Shown: positions 34,952-44,005 of the stretch, piece after piece
Position numbering within the stretch: the stretch's first letter is position 1
Layout: every line of letters begins with the position of its first letter
Source: Chrysophaeum taylorii
Lineage: Eukaryota > Sar > Pelagophyceae > Pelagomonadales > Pelagomonadaceae
Assembly: GCA_029834535.1 (NCBI GenBank)
Contig: JAQMWT010000314.1
Coordinates: 868,001-932,000 of the forward strand
DNA length: 64,000 nt
Direction: 5' to 3'
The notes under the pieces: model-generated
Databases searched by the model: none
Told to the model about the DNA's origin: nothing
What the model saw: only the letters and a program-made list of their open reading frames with translations
Made by a program: the position numbers and the translations under genes

Positions 34952-34993
<42 letters not shown>
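34952..34993. repeat. (GTC)n microsatellite at the Ulp1 5' end
   Basis: About 14 GTC units just upstream of the likely start at 35004; the pseudogene copy has about ten at 33211-33241. Translated in frame it would give poly-Val, which argues for it being leader rather than coding. Confidence 0.9.
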
Positions 34994-34994
<1 letters not shown>

Positions 34995-35003
34995 TTGAAA
35001 GGA

Positions 35004-36842
35004 ATGGCCGGGGGGGGGAAGAAGATCGTCCCCGGCAAGGCGATGGGGTTCGGGACGGGGGGTGGTGTGCTGGCCGATCCACGCTTCGGACTTGGCGGGC
35101 CGAGTTTCTCCGGAAAGTCCGGTCCTCCTCGCATTCCGAAAAAGGAGAGTAGTCGGTCCTCCTTGGGTGCGCGGCGCAATGTCCCCGAGCAGACCTTCCG
35201 AGAGGAGCACAAGGTCGTCGATACGGTCGTGACCCGGTCGCATCGGAATGATTTGTTTGATAGTTTGGACAAAACCAAAGCGCGGAAGAAGGTCGACGAA
35301 TGGAATGCGAAAGGGTCAGCCGCAGACCGGTGGGCGGCCCAAGAGCGGGAGGAGAAGAAGCGCGCCGCGCGCACTTACGAGTCCGAACGGCGGCAGCCCA
35401 AGTACGCGCGCGTCGAGGAAGAACCGGAACGGCAGGCCGCGAGGCGCGCGCCCGCGGAGAAAGAGCTGGAACACCCCGCAACCAGGCGCGTACCACTGGA
35501 GAGAAAAGAGCCGCCCGTGGCGGCGCGGACGCGGGACAAAGTACTCACCCACGCGCAGCTCAACGCGGAGAACAAGAAGCTCGACGCGCGCGCCAAGTTG
35601 CCGAAGAAGCAACGAGCGCAGCAGGTCGAGGTTCCTTTGCGACGGTCGAAGCGGCGCGCCCCGAACGACGGGACGGGTACGGAGGACAAGCCGCTGGTGA
35701 TCGACTCGGACGAGGAGGCACCGTCGCCGCCGCCGCCGCCGCCCAAGAAGCGTCGGAAGCGGGACGACGACGACGACGACGACGAGGTCGTGCTCCACTA
35801 CCCGTCTCCCGATGCGACGGACGCCGTCGCGATTACGCGAGGCGACCGCTCTCGGCTGGTTCCCGAGGAGTTTTTGAACGACAACCTGGTGGACTTTTAT
35901 CTCAAGGTGACGACGACAGACCCTCGACACTCGTTGGTTCTAAACGAAGTGGTGACGGCCGATGTCGTCAAGCGCAAGGTCCACGTCTTTTCCAGCCACT
36001 TTTATACCAAACTCCACGAAACAAAGATCTGTAGCCGCAACCAGAGGCAACAACGCGAGGCCTACGACCGCGTCGCGCGCTGGACGCGCGGCGTCGACGT
36101 CTTCGCGTTCGACGTCCTCGTCGTTCCCATCGTCGAACATCTCCACTGGTCTCTCGCCGTCGTCTGCAACCCCGCCAAGCTGCTGAAGACAGACGTCGAG
36201 GACCTCACCGACGACCGGGCCCCCTGCGTCATCTTCATGGACTCTCTCAAGATGCACCGCGCGGCGACCGTCCACTTCAACCTTCGGACCTGGCTTTGCT
36301 TGGAAGCTCGCAAAAAGAACAAGCCCCTCCACCTCGACGACACGACCGCATTTTCCAAGGACCATCTCCCCCTCGCGACCCCGGCCGTCCCGATGCAAGC
36401 CAACGGCTGGGATTGTGGGGTGTTTGTGCTCAGGTACGCGATCGACCTCCTCTACCTACTCTGCTCTGACCCACCTCTCAAAGTCACGCACGCTAACGTT
36501 AAAGCTCACTTCAAGGACGAGGGCTTTGTGGAATGGTTTCGCGGCGACGACATCAAGGAACTTCGCGGCGTTATCAGACGCACCATCGAGAGCCTCGTTG
36601 ATGCTGCTGCTGCTACCGCCGAGTCGTCGGCCACCACCTCTTCGAACCGCGACGGAGCTGCTTCCAACGAACTATCCGACCTCTCCCGACGGCCGTCTCG
36701 TAAGCCCAAGCCGAGCAAACGAGGCGCATCACCACCACCTCCCGAATCGCCGCCGCCGCCGTGCGATACTGCTGCCCGCGTCGATGAGGACGAGATCAAG
36801 ACGCAGAGCTCGAGCACGCCACCACCGCCCGAAGCTGACTGA
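35004..36842 (+). CDS. ULP1: Ulp1/SENP-type SUMO protease (C48 peptidase)
   Basis: A 612-residue cysteine protease predicted to process SUMO or remove it from proteins. The N-terminal 270 residues are basic and disordered (RRSKRRAPND, Asp/Pro runs). The C48 domain follows: FLNDNLVDFYL, VHVFSSHFY, then the catalytic set His381 (HWSLAVV), Asp413 (FMDSLKMH), Gln465 (VPMQANGWDCG) and Cys471. All four are present, so it should be active. The tail is Ser/Pro-rich. I start at 35004 (MAGGGKK), after the (GTC)n run; an upstream Met at 34875 would add a 13-Val stretch. It stands directly behind its own decayed duplicate. SUMO specificity rather than another Ubl is assumed from the family. Confidence 0.92.
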   Translation: MAGGGKKIVPGKAMGFGTGGGVLADPRFGLGGPSFSGKSGPPRIPKKESSRSSLGARRNVPEQTFREEHKVVDTVVTRSHRNDLFDSLDKTKARKKVDEWNAKGSAADRWAAQEREEKKRAARTYESERRQPKYARVEEEPERQAARRAPAEKELEHPATRRVPLERKEPPVAARTRDKVLTHAQLNAENKKLDARAKLPKKQRAQQVEVPLRRSKRRAPNDGTGTEDKPLVIDSDEEAPSPPPPPPKKRRKRDDDDDDDEVVLHYPSPDATDAVAITRGDRSRLVPEEFLNDNLVDFYLKVTTTDPRHSLVLNEVVTADVVKRKVHVFSSHFYTKLHETKICSRNQRQQREAYDRVARWTRGVDVFAFDVLVVPIVEHLHWSLAVVCNPAKLLKTDVEDLTDDRAPCVIFMDSLKMHRAATVHFNLRTWLCLEARKKNKPLHLDDTTAFSKDHLPLATPAVPMQANGWDCGVFVLRYAIDLLYLLCSDPPLKVTHANVKAHFKDEGFVEWFRGDDIKELRGVIRRTIESLVDAAAATAESSATTSSNRDGAASNELSDLSRRPSRKPKPSKRGASPPPPESPPPPCDTAARVDEDEIKTQSSSTPPPPEAD

Positions 36843-36980
36843 CTCCCCCTAAACCTCCGCATATGTCGGCGCCGAAGTTATACTTACGTTTCAACGCGAC
36901 AGGGACTTGGGTGGCGCGGGCGCGCTCGTTCCTGTTGTTTGTTTTGTCTGCCCCCCTTGTTGTTTCAAGACTCCCAGCTC

Positions 36981-36992
36981 CTAGGGTTAGGT
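36981..36992 (+). promoter_or_regulatory. Telobox-like element upstream of RagA
   Basis: CTAGGGTTAGG about 12 bp before the ATG at 37004; one of several similar motifs next to start codons in this window. Confidence 0.45.
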
Positions 36993-37003
36993 TTCTGAAG
37001 AAG

Positions 37004-37900
37004 ATGACGACAGACAGCAAGAAGGTGCTGCTGATGGGTCGGTCCGGCAGCGGTAAGACGTCGATGCGGTCGATCATCTTCGCGGACTACCTCGCCCGCG
37101 ACACGATGCGTCTGTCGCCGACGATCGATGTCGAGTATTCCCACGTCCGTTTCCTTGGGAATTTGCATCTCCACCTCTGGGACTGCGGTGGGCAGGACGA
37201 CTTTTACCGGAACTATCTCGAGAACATGCGGGACCACATCTTCCGGAGCGTAGAGCTCTTGATCTACGTGTTCGACATCGAGTCGGAAGAGGAGGGCTCG
37301 GATTTCGCGCAGTTCGCCGAGGTTTTGGAGGCCTTAGAGCAGCACTCGCCCGACGCGCGAGTTTACGTGCTCGTGCACAAGATGGACCTCGTCAAAGAGG
37401 AACTGCGGGACGATGTCTTCGAGGAGCGTCAGGCCTCCATCTTGGAGCTGGCGGGCCGCCTTCGCGTCGCGTGCTTTGCGACGAGCATATGGGACGAAAC
37501 TTTGTACAGAGCGTGGTCTGAGATCGTCTATTCGCTCGTCCCCAACACCCACATGCTCGAAACGCACTTGACCGACTTCTGCAGAGCCTGCGGTGCTGAC
37601 GAGGTCGTCTTGTTCGAATCTACGACTTTTCTCGTGATAGGCCACGCTGCGCAAAACCCTCATCCCGACGCGCATAGATTCGAAAAAATTTCTAACATCA
37701 TCAAGCAGTTCAAGCTCTCCTGCCGCAAGGCCCAGGCCCAGTTCGAGGGCATGCTCGTCCAAACCAACACCCTCACGGCCCTCTTCGCCATCTTGTCCAA
37801 AAATACCACCATCATGGTCGTCGCCTCGGACCCCCTCATCCACGAGGCCGCCCTCAACTGCAACATAGCCGACCTCCGCAACCGCATGAATTTAAAGTAG
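37004..37900 (+). CDS. RAGA: RagA/Gtr1-type small GTPase
   Basis: A 298-residue Rag GTPase of the A/B class, which forms a dimer with RagC/D on lysosome or vacuole membranes and passes amino-acid signals to TORC1. Motifs: P-loop GRSGSGKTS (12-20), switch II WDCGGQDDF, and the RagA-specific HKMDLV in place of NKxD. A C-terminal roadblock-like half runs from about 185. Length matches the family. I start at 37004 because the P-loop lies 12 residues in, as in other RagA proteins; an in-frame upstream Met at 36863 would add 47 unrelated hydrophobic residues. The partner RagC is not in the window. Confidence 0.95.
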   Translation: MTTDSKKVLLMGRSGSGKTSMRSIIFADYLARDTMRLSPTIDVEYSHVRFLGNLHLHLWDCGGQDDFYRNYLENMRDHIFRSVELLIYVFDIESEEEGSDFAQFAEVLEALEQHSPDARVYVLVHKMDLVKEELRDDVFEERQASILELAGRLRVACFATSIWDETLYRAWSEIVYSLVPNTHMLETHLTDFCRACGADEVVLFESTTFLVIGHAAQNPHPDAHRFEKISNIIKQFKLSCRKAQAQFEGMLVQTNTLTALFAILSKNTTIMVVASDPLIHEAALNCNIADLRNRMNLK

Positions 37901-38062
37901 GTCTTTCTTTCGGGGAGGAAGGAATTAGGGTCTCGATCGCCAGACCGACCCTCTGCGCGCGAGCCGTCGCGGAGGAGGAGGAGGATGGCGCAACAACGCT
38001 TTGTTGTTGTTGTTGTTGGTGTGTGGCGCGCCACCTTCTTTTCCGCGAGCGAGGGATATGCC

Positions 38063-38073
38063 TTAGGGTTAGG
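38063..38073 (+). promoter_or_regulatory. Telobox-like element
   Basis: TTAGGGTTAGG, 75 bp upstream of the ATG at 38148. Confidence 0.4.
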
Positions 38074-38147
38074 ATAAGTGTTCGAGCCGTTGAAGCAGAT
38101 TCGTCGTCGCTGCGGCAAGGCTCTCGCCAGCTCTTCTTCTTCTTCTT

Positions 38148-39020
38148 ATGGGGCGGAAGAACCGGAAGAAGCAGGACGACGACGAGTACTTTAATAGTCT
38201 TGCGAGCGCGTCGACGCCGAGCGAGACGGTGGCGGTGGACGAGGCGGCAGTGTTGCGCGCCGAGCGCGCGGCCGCCGCCGCCGAAGAGAAACGCGTCGCG
38301 GAAGCTGACGCCGCCGTTTTGCGCGCCGAAAATGCCGCGCGCGCCAAGGCCATGATGGAGAAGCGGCGGAGCCGCAAGAAGAAGGAGGACGAGGAGCCAG
38401 CCGTTGAAGAAGAAGAAGAAGAAGAAGGAGGTCTGACGTGGTTCGGGCGGTTGCTCTTATCGCTGCGGGCGCGAGCGTGGTTTTTTTGGCTTATTTTGAA
38501 AATTTTCGCGAGCCCGGCGACGCTGCGCCGCGTCGAGGTCGCGGCGTGCGAGGACGACGATGTCGCCGCCGAGAGACGGCGCCGCGATATGTTGTACTGT
38601 CCGGCGACGGCGACGTGGTTCGACCGGGCGAAGGTAAGCGTCGTCGATACGTATCGCGACGGCGAGAGACTCCAGAAGAAGGCTACGGGGCGGGAGCTGT
38701 GGGTACCTGTGAAGGAGGGCGAGGGGTGGGCCACGCACGGCGTCTCGGTTCTCTGCATGGAAGGTGGCGACGTCTTCGACGCGACCGCCTGGGTGGCTTC
38801 TCATCTCTGCGACCCGACGCTCTTGGCTCCCTACGTCGACTCGGGGAAGCCGGTGTTGACGGTTCGTCGCGACGACGACGGCCTCCTCGTTGCGACGCTG
38901 TTGAAGAAGGTCCAGGAGGACGTGCGGCGTGCCGCCGCGGGCGAGGAGGCCCCCCCCCCAAAGAAGGGGAAACTCTCGCGCTCGGAGAAGAAGGCGAAGA
39001 AGCTCGCGTATGGTCGCTAG
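38148..39020 (+). CDS. Unrecognised basic, coiled-coil-containing protein
   Basis: A 290-residue protein I cannot assign. It begins MGRKNRKKQ (basic, with Gly2 for possible myristoylation). An Ala/Glu/Arg-rich coiled-coil stretch (~35-90) follows, then a Glu run and a hydrophobic segment WFFWLILKIF (~112-121) that could be amphipathic or membrane-inserted. The C-terminal half is globular-looking (LYCPATATWFDRAKVSVVDT, GWATHGVSVLCMEGG) and ends in a Lys-rich tail. Codon use and length favour a real gene. It lies behind RagA on the same strand. No function is proposed. Confidence 0.7.
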   Translation: MGRKNRKKQDDDEYFNSLASASTPSETVAVDEAAVLRAERAAAAAEEKRVAEADAAVLRAENAARAKAMMEKRRSRKKKEDEEPAVEEEEEEEGGLTWFGRLLLSLRARAWFFWLILKIFASPATLRRVEVAACEDDDVAAERRRRDMLYCPATATWFDRAKVSVVDTYRDGERLQKKATGRELWVPVKEGEGWATHGVSVLCMEGGDVFDATAWVASHLCDPTLLAPYVDSGKPVLTVRRDDDGLLVATLLKKVQEDVRRAAAGEEAPPPKKGKLSRSEKKAKKLAYGR

Positions 39021-39555
39021 GCAACAACATCAGCAAAGTGCGTGCTGTTCACTTATCATTTTTTGCGAGGAGGGAGATGGATAGCTGACTCTCTCTCTCT
39101 CAACTCAATCGGGTGTGGGGCGGCCCTTGGGGGGTGCGGAGAACGCCACAGCACCAATCGAGGACTCCGGCAGCAGCGGCAGCCGCCGCCGCCGCTCGAC
39201 GGCGCACAATACGACAACAAACGAGGTGTGTGGTGTGTTGTACTACGCGCACAGTAGTCGTCGTCGTGCATGCGCGCGCGCGTTTTCAAAGGAGGAAGGG
39301 TGGAAGAACAAGAGGGAAGGAGCACGAAAACACCGCACCCGCACAGTTGGTTGGTTGGTTGGTTGGTTGGTTGGTTGGTTGGTTGGTTGTGATGAAGACC
39401 GCGCCCGACCGCGGTAAACCGCGCCCGACCGCGGTAAACCGCGCCCGACCGCGGTAAACCGCGCGGTAAACCGCGCAAAAAAAAGAATGAGATGCAGCCA
39501 GACGCCCGCCCCGCCTCGATGATGAAATTCGTTCCGACGAGGAGAAAGGAGTAAT
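39021..39555. other. Convergent intergenic region with simple repeats
   Basis: Between the 3' ends of the unknown gene and the PstS-like gene. It contains (TTGG)n at 39347-39389 and the 20-bp tandem repeat listed below; no gene. Confidence 0.7.
39401..39476. repeat. 20-bp tandem repeat, three full copies plus part
   Basis: GCGCCCGACCGCGGTAAACC is repeated exactly at 39401, 39421 and 39441, followed by a partial unit. Each unit contains the palindrome CCGCGG. Confidence 0.95.
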
Positions 39556-41091
39556 TCAAAGCTGCTCGTTGTTGGGCTGCTTGTTGAGGTCCTCGTAGGC
39601 GTCGCCGTTGGGCTTGCCGCAGGGGACGGAAACAGAGGAGGTCGGGGCGAAGCCGGACTTGATGATGCGGTTGACCTTGCTGGTGGCAACCCAGGCCATC
39701 GCGACGGCGATGATGGCGACGAAAATAGCGACGACGGCGAGCGCGATCGCGACGTCTACCTTAGCCTTGAGGTGGTCGTGGTCGTCGTCGTCGCAGCTGC
39801 AGTCCCCCGAGGATGAGTGAGAATGAGTGCTCTCTTGGATGGAGGCGACGGTGGCGGCGAGGTCCTCGAGGTCTGAGACGGTCGCGGCCTCGGCCTCGAG
39901 CTCGGACACGGCGTACTCGTAAAAGGAGCGGCGCTTCCCAGAGATCACGTAGTCTTCCTGACCCGAGCCCGGGTCTGTCGCCGACTCGAAGGACCAGGAG
40001 GGCGCCCCCCCGGGCATCAGGAGCATGCCGAGCGAGGCGTTGGCGACCTTGAGCACGGCCGTCGGCACGCCTTCGAAATTGTAGTCTTCGAGCAGGAGCT
40101 GGCCGTCGTCCGAGAGGACGTACTCTACGAACGCGTACATCAAGGCCGCCGTGTCGGGGTCGACGGTGGTCTGGTCGGTACGCATGTAGATGTAGGAAAT
40201 CGCGACGATCGGCCACGTGAATTCCCCCGGCATGTTGTGGAGCGAAACTGCCGAGAAATCTGACGCGGGAGACGACGGGAGAATCCCCGCGTCCAAGGCC
40301 TCGTCGGCCGCCGCCTTGACGCCGCCGCGCGCGCTCGCCATGCGCGAGTCCTGGTAGGTCCCGAATTGATTCTCTAACTCGATCTCCGACAGGCCGTCGT
40401 CGTGGCCGTGGCCCGAGTCGATGTACCCTATCGCGTACTCGTTTCCGGATATCGCTTCGCTCATTCCGCCCGACCCCTGGGCTTCGAAGGTGCCGTCGGC
40501 CCAGGTAATCGTGGATCCGACCTGGTCGGCGGGCCACTTGCTCGGGCACGCACTGTTGAGGTAGGTCGTGATGCCGGACGTCGTCGACGAGCCGAGAACT
40601 CGGTGGTACACGAGGATTGGCTGCGACGTCGGAACGTCGAGATTTGGGTTGACCGCCAGGATCTCCGAATCGTCCCAAGTGGTGATGTCGCGGTTGAAGA
40701 TGTCGGCAAGCAGACACGCAGTCATGTTGAGCTTGTCGACGCCGGGAACGTTGTGGAAGAACGACATCGCTCCGAGAGAAAACGGAACGTGGAGCACGCC
40801 AATTTCGAGGTTCGTGAGATTCGCGTAATCCTCCTCGTCGATCGGGATGTCCCCCGACCCAAAATCGTTGTATGGCACGTACTCCTGATCTTTACCGATG
40901 AACTCGTACTGTCCTGTTGAGGACCCCACGGCGCGGTAGGTCATGCGGACGGCCGGCTTGGCCCGCGCCTCGAACAACGACATGATCTCCCAGTAAAATT
41001 TCGACGGATTCGTCGTGCCGGACCCATCGAGTTCGATGCCCGAGGAGGTCCCGAGAACCAACAACAACATATGAAAGAAGAACACCACCAT
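39556..41091 (-). CDS. PstS-like periplasmic-binding-type protein anchored by a C-terminal helix
   Basis: A 511-residue protein with a signal peptide (MVVFFFHMLLLVLGTSSG) followed by a PBP-like domain of the PstS phosphate-binding type. Signs are GSGTTNPSKFYWEI near the mature N-terminus, YRAVGSSTGQYEF, FGSGDIPI, ADIFNRDITTWDD and HRVLGSSTTSG. A coiled-coil and Ser/His/Asp-rich stem (~400-455) follows, then one membrane helix (VDVAIALAVVAIFVAIIAVAMAW) and a short cytosolic tail. The likely topology is an extracellular ligand-binding domain tethered to the cell surface. Bacterial PstS delivers phosphate to an ABC transporter; here a eukaryotic gene supplies only the binding module. I start at 41091 because the signal sequence begins there; 41133 is an in-frame alternative. 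Ligand identity (phosphate) is inferred. Confidence 0.85.
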   Translation of the reverse strand: MVVFFFHMLLLVLGTSSGIELDGSGTTNPSKFYWEIMSLFEARAKPAVRMTYRAVGSSTGQYEFIGKDQEYVPYNDFGSGDIPIDEEDYANLTNLEIGVLHVPFSLGAMSFFHNVPGVDKLNMTACLLADIFNRDITTWDDSEILAVNPNLDVPTSQPILVYHRVLGSSTTSGITTYLNSACPSKWPADQVGSTITWADGTFEAQGSGGMSEAISGNEYAIGYIDSGHGHDDGLSEIELENQFGTYQDSRMASARGGVKAAADEALDAGILPSSPASDFSAVSLHNMPGEFTWPIVAISYIYMRTDQTTVDPDTAALMYAFVEYVLSDDGQLLLEDYNFEGVPTAVLKVANASLGMLLMPGGAPSWSFESATDPGSGQEDYVISGKRRSFYEYAVSELEAEAATVSDLEDLAATVASIQESTHSHSSSGDCSCDDDDHDHLKAKVDVAIALAVVAIFVAIIAVAMAWVATSKVNRIIKSGFAPTSSVSVPCGKPNGDAYEDLNKQPNNEQL

Positions 41092-41272
41092 GATGCCTAG
41101 CTCGCTCGCTCGCCGATTATAGTTGTTATTCAAAAACGATGAGAGCCAGATGATGATTGCTCTTTTTCCAGGAGCGAAGAAACGGCAACATCCGAGCTTT
41201 CTTTTCTCTACGCTATTAGTATTATTATTATTTTTTGCCGAGGACCTTAATAAGTTTTTTTTTCTTTTCTTT

Positions 41273-43824
41273 TTAAGAAGAAGATGAAGAACAACTACAG
41301 CTTATTAACACGTCCTGGACCGTCGCCACCACAAGGGGCGAGGCGCGGCGGAGGAGGAGGAGGGCGTCGATCTTGCGGCGCAGCGCCGCCAACACGAGGC
41401 TCGCGTTGCTGGTTGTTTTGAAGGTCAGCCATCGGTCGACGACTATGGATTGGGTATCGTGGGATATGTCGACTCCTTTGCCACCGAACAAGACGATGGC
41501 CAGGGGGGAGACGATCGTCGTGTTCCAGAGATATTTCTTCTTCGAGGTCTCCATTCGGGACGCGAAGACGACGTACTTTCTTCTGGACGCGTACTTCTTT
41601 CGCGGCCGGAGTTCCTCGAAATTGGCGCTCGACGGGTGACAGTACCACCGGGTTTTGTTTTTGTCGACGAGAGGCCCCGTCGGCTGGCCGTCGTATCGCG
41701 CGATATTCGGGTACATTCCCGCGCAAATCAAGGCTCCGAGCAAGGCGGGGTGCTTGGCGTCGCCCGTCGTGCTCCAGCCCGCGTCCTCGAGCCGCGATCT
41801 GTAGTAGGCTCGCAACCGGTGCACCTCCCACATGGTCGTAGAGCACACGGAATGGCTCTTGCACAAGTCGAACTTGCGGTCCGCGAGGACCCACGCCTCG
41901 TAGATCTCCACGCATTTCGCGAGGTCTTGGGTTTTGCCGTCGTAGCGAAAGAAGAGGTCGCGCGACGCCGAAAGGACCGAGCCTATCGTGAGCGCGGCCT
42001 CGACGCACCCCAACGCCGAGCCTACGATCAACAATTTGGCAACGCGACAGGCCACGGGCAGGTCGGCGATGTGCCAGCCGAGCGGCGTGAGCTCCCACGA
42101 CGACGACGACGACGACGTCGGCCTCGCGGCCCCGACGGCCTCGAGGGTCGCGAGCGCCTCGTCTACGGCTTTCGTCGCGGGCGGCTGCGGGGCGCGCGAG
42201 AGGACGTCGCGCGGTTGGCCGAGGCCGAGTCGAAGCACGCGAAGCGCTATGTCTTCGAGCGGCGACCGCGTGATCTCCGGCTCCGTATGTTCCGCGAGCG
42301 AGTCGAAGCGGGCGCGCGGGTAGAGCCGCCAGACCGTGCCCGGCTTGACGCGGCCGGCGCGGCCCGCGCGCTGGCGAGCGGCTGCCTTGGAGACCCACGC
42401 GTCTTCGAGCCTGTCGAATCGCCGTTCGCGGACGCGCCCAGAGTCGACGACGGTCGCGACGTCGTCTATCGTGATCGAGGTCTCGGCGACGTTGGTCGCG
42501 ACGATGACCTTGTCCGGTCGTGGCTCGAAGACGCGTCGCTGCGCTGCAGGAGCGAGAGACGCGTGAAGCGGCAAAACGACGACGTCGGCACCACCCTCTC
42601 GAGCGCGGCGGCACACGTCCTCGACCTGCTTGACGCTCGCCACGAAGACCAGCGCCGGGCGCTCGACGGCGACCGCGACGCGCGCGACGAAGTCGCAGTC
42701 GAGGGCGTGGTGGTGGGGCTTGAAGACTTTTTTTGGCGGTATGATTCCCAAGTCGCCCGCGAGGTGCTCGAGATACCTCTCTCGCACCTCGAACTCGCGG
42801 CCCGGGACTCGAATAAACGGAGCGCCCGGAAAGTAGTCCAAAAACACCTCGGCGTCGAGGGTCGCGCTCATAATAACAACTCGAACGTGTTGTTGTTGCT
42901 GTTTCAAGACAACGAGAAGAAAGTCCGTGAGGCAGTCTCGCTCGTGCGCCTCGTCGACGACCACAACGTCGACGGCGACGCGCAGGTAATCCGGCGTCTG
43001 GACCCGCTGGAGCAGAACGCCGACCGTCGCGTACTCGAGGGAGGTCGGGCGTTTCGTGCGTTCGAGCCGAACGGCGTACCCCACATCGCCGCCTCGCTCG
43101 AGATTCACGCGTTCGGCGAGCGCGACGGCCGCGACTCTGCGGGGCTGCGTCACCACGATCCGCAAGTCCTCGCCGCGCTCCTCGGCGTCCTCGAGCAAAA
43201 ATTGGGGAACCTGCGTGGACTTTCCGCACCCCGTCGCGCCGGCGATAACGACGACGCGGTGTGCGCGACACACTTGAATAATCTCGGCGCGCTTGGCCGC
43301 CGCCGGCAGCCGGGACCTTCGCTCCTCGAACGCCGGAGGGCTACGATTCTTCTTATTATTATCGACGGGAGGGCGAGTCGCCGGCGCTTTACTTCGAACA
43401 ACCAAATTTTGCGCAGTATCGGCGGCGCGTGCTGCCTTGATAATAGGGACCCTCGCATCCGTCTCGTCGTCGTCGTCGACGCGAACGACCGTGCCGTTTT
43501 GAATGGCGTCGAGCGACGTGATCCGGACGCCCGTCGCGGCATCCAATAGGACTCTAGGCACCCGCTTCGTGCGGAGGACCTGCTTGGCCTTGGCGAGGAC
43601 GGCGGCAGGTCCTGCGTCGCGCCGGACCACCACCACCCTCCGCGCGTTTTTCTTCGTCTCCAATTCGAGACGAACTCGATTCTTCCCGCCGCCGCCGCCG
43701 CCGCCTGAAGAGAAGACCTTTTCCTCCTCCGCGCTCACAAAGAGATCTTCTTCGCAGCGGCGGCGGCGCTTGAGTTCCTCGAGGACGGCCTCGGGGCTGA
43801 GACCACCAGCACCACCAGCACCAG

Positions 43825-43855
<31 letters not shown>

Positions 43856-43924
43856 GGAGGTGTGTTCGGCGGCGGCCAAGAACTCGAGGACCTGCCTCTG
43901 GGCCCTCTCGGGGAAGAAGAGCAT
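41273..43924 (-). CDS. DEAH-box RNA helicase
   Basis: An 883-residue SF2 helicase. The N-terminal 140 residues contain a ubiquitin/doublecortin-like segment (RVLLDAATGVRITSLDAIQNG). The helicase core has motif I GATGCGKSTQ (229-238), TQPRRVAA, motif II DEAH (324-327), SAT, TNVAETSITI and QRAGRAGR. HA2 and OB-fold (DUF1605-like) regions follow. This order is that of the DHX/Prp family, which remodel RNA or RNPs using ATP. Without N-terminal KOW or S1 domains it cannot be tied to a particular splicing factor; similarity of style is to DHX36/DHX57-type proteins. It is transcribed divergently from the ABC1 kinase with only 81 bp between starts. Confidence 0.93.
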
Positions 43925-43947
43925 AGGGTAAGTAAGGGTAAAAAAGG
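43925..43947. promoter_or_regulatory. Bidirectional promoter element between DEAH helicase and ABC1 kinase
   Basis: Two AGGGTAAG/AAGGGTAA units lie directly before the helicase ATG (minus strand) in an 81-bp divergent spacer, so one element may serve both genes. Confidence 0.4.
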
Positions 43948-44005
43948 TTGAAGTAGTTATAGGGCATAGAGTTTATTTTTTTCCCCTTGAAGCAGCACGC
44001 ACACG

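Noticed and set aside
41450-43549. 699-codon open frame antisense to the DEAH helicase
   Set aside because: The helicase motifs on the minus strand are complete; the antisense frame is compositional.
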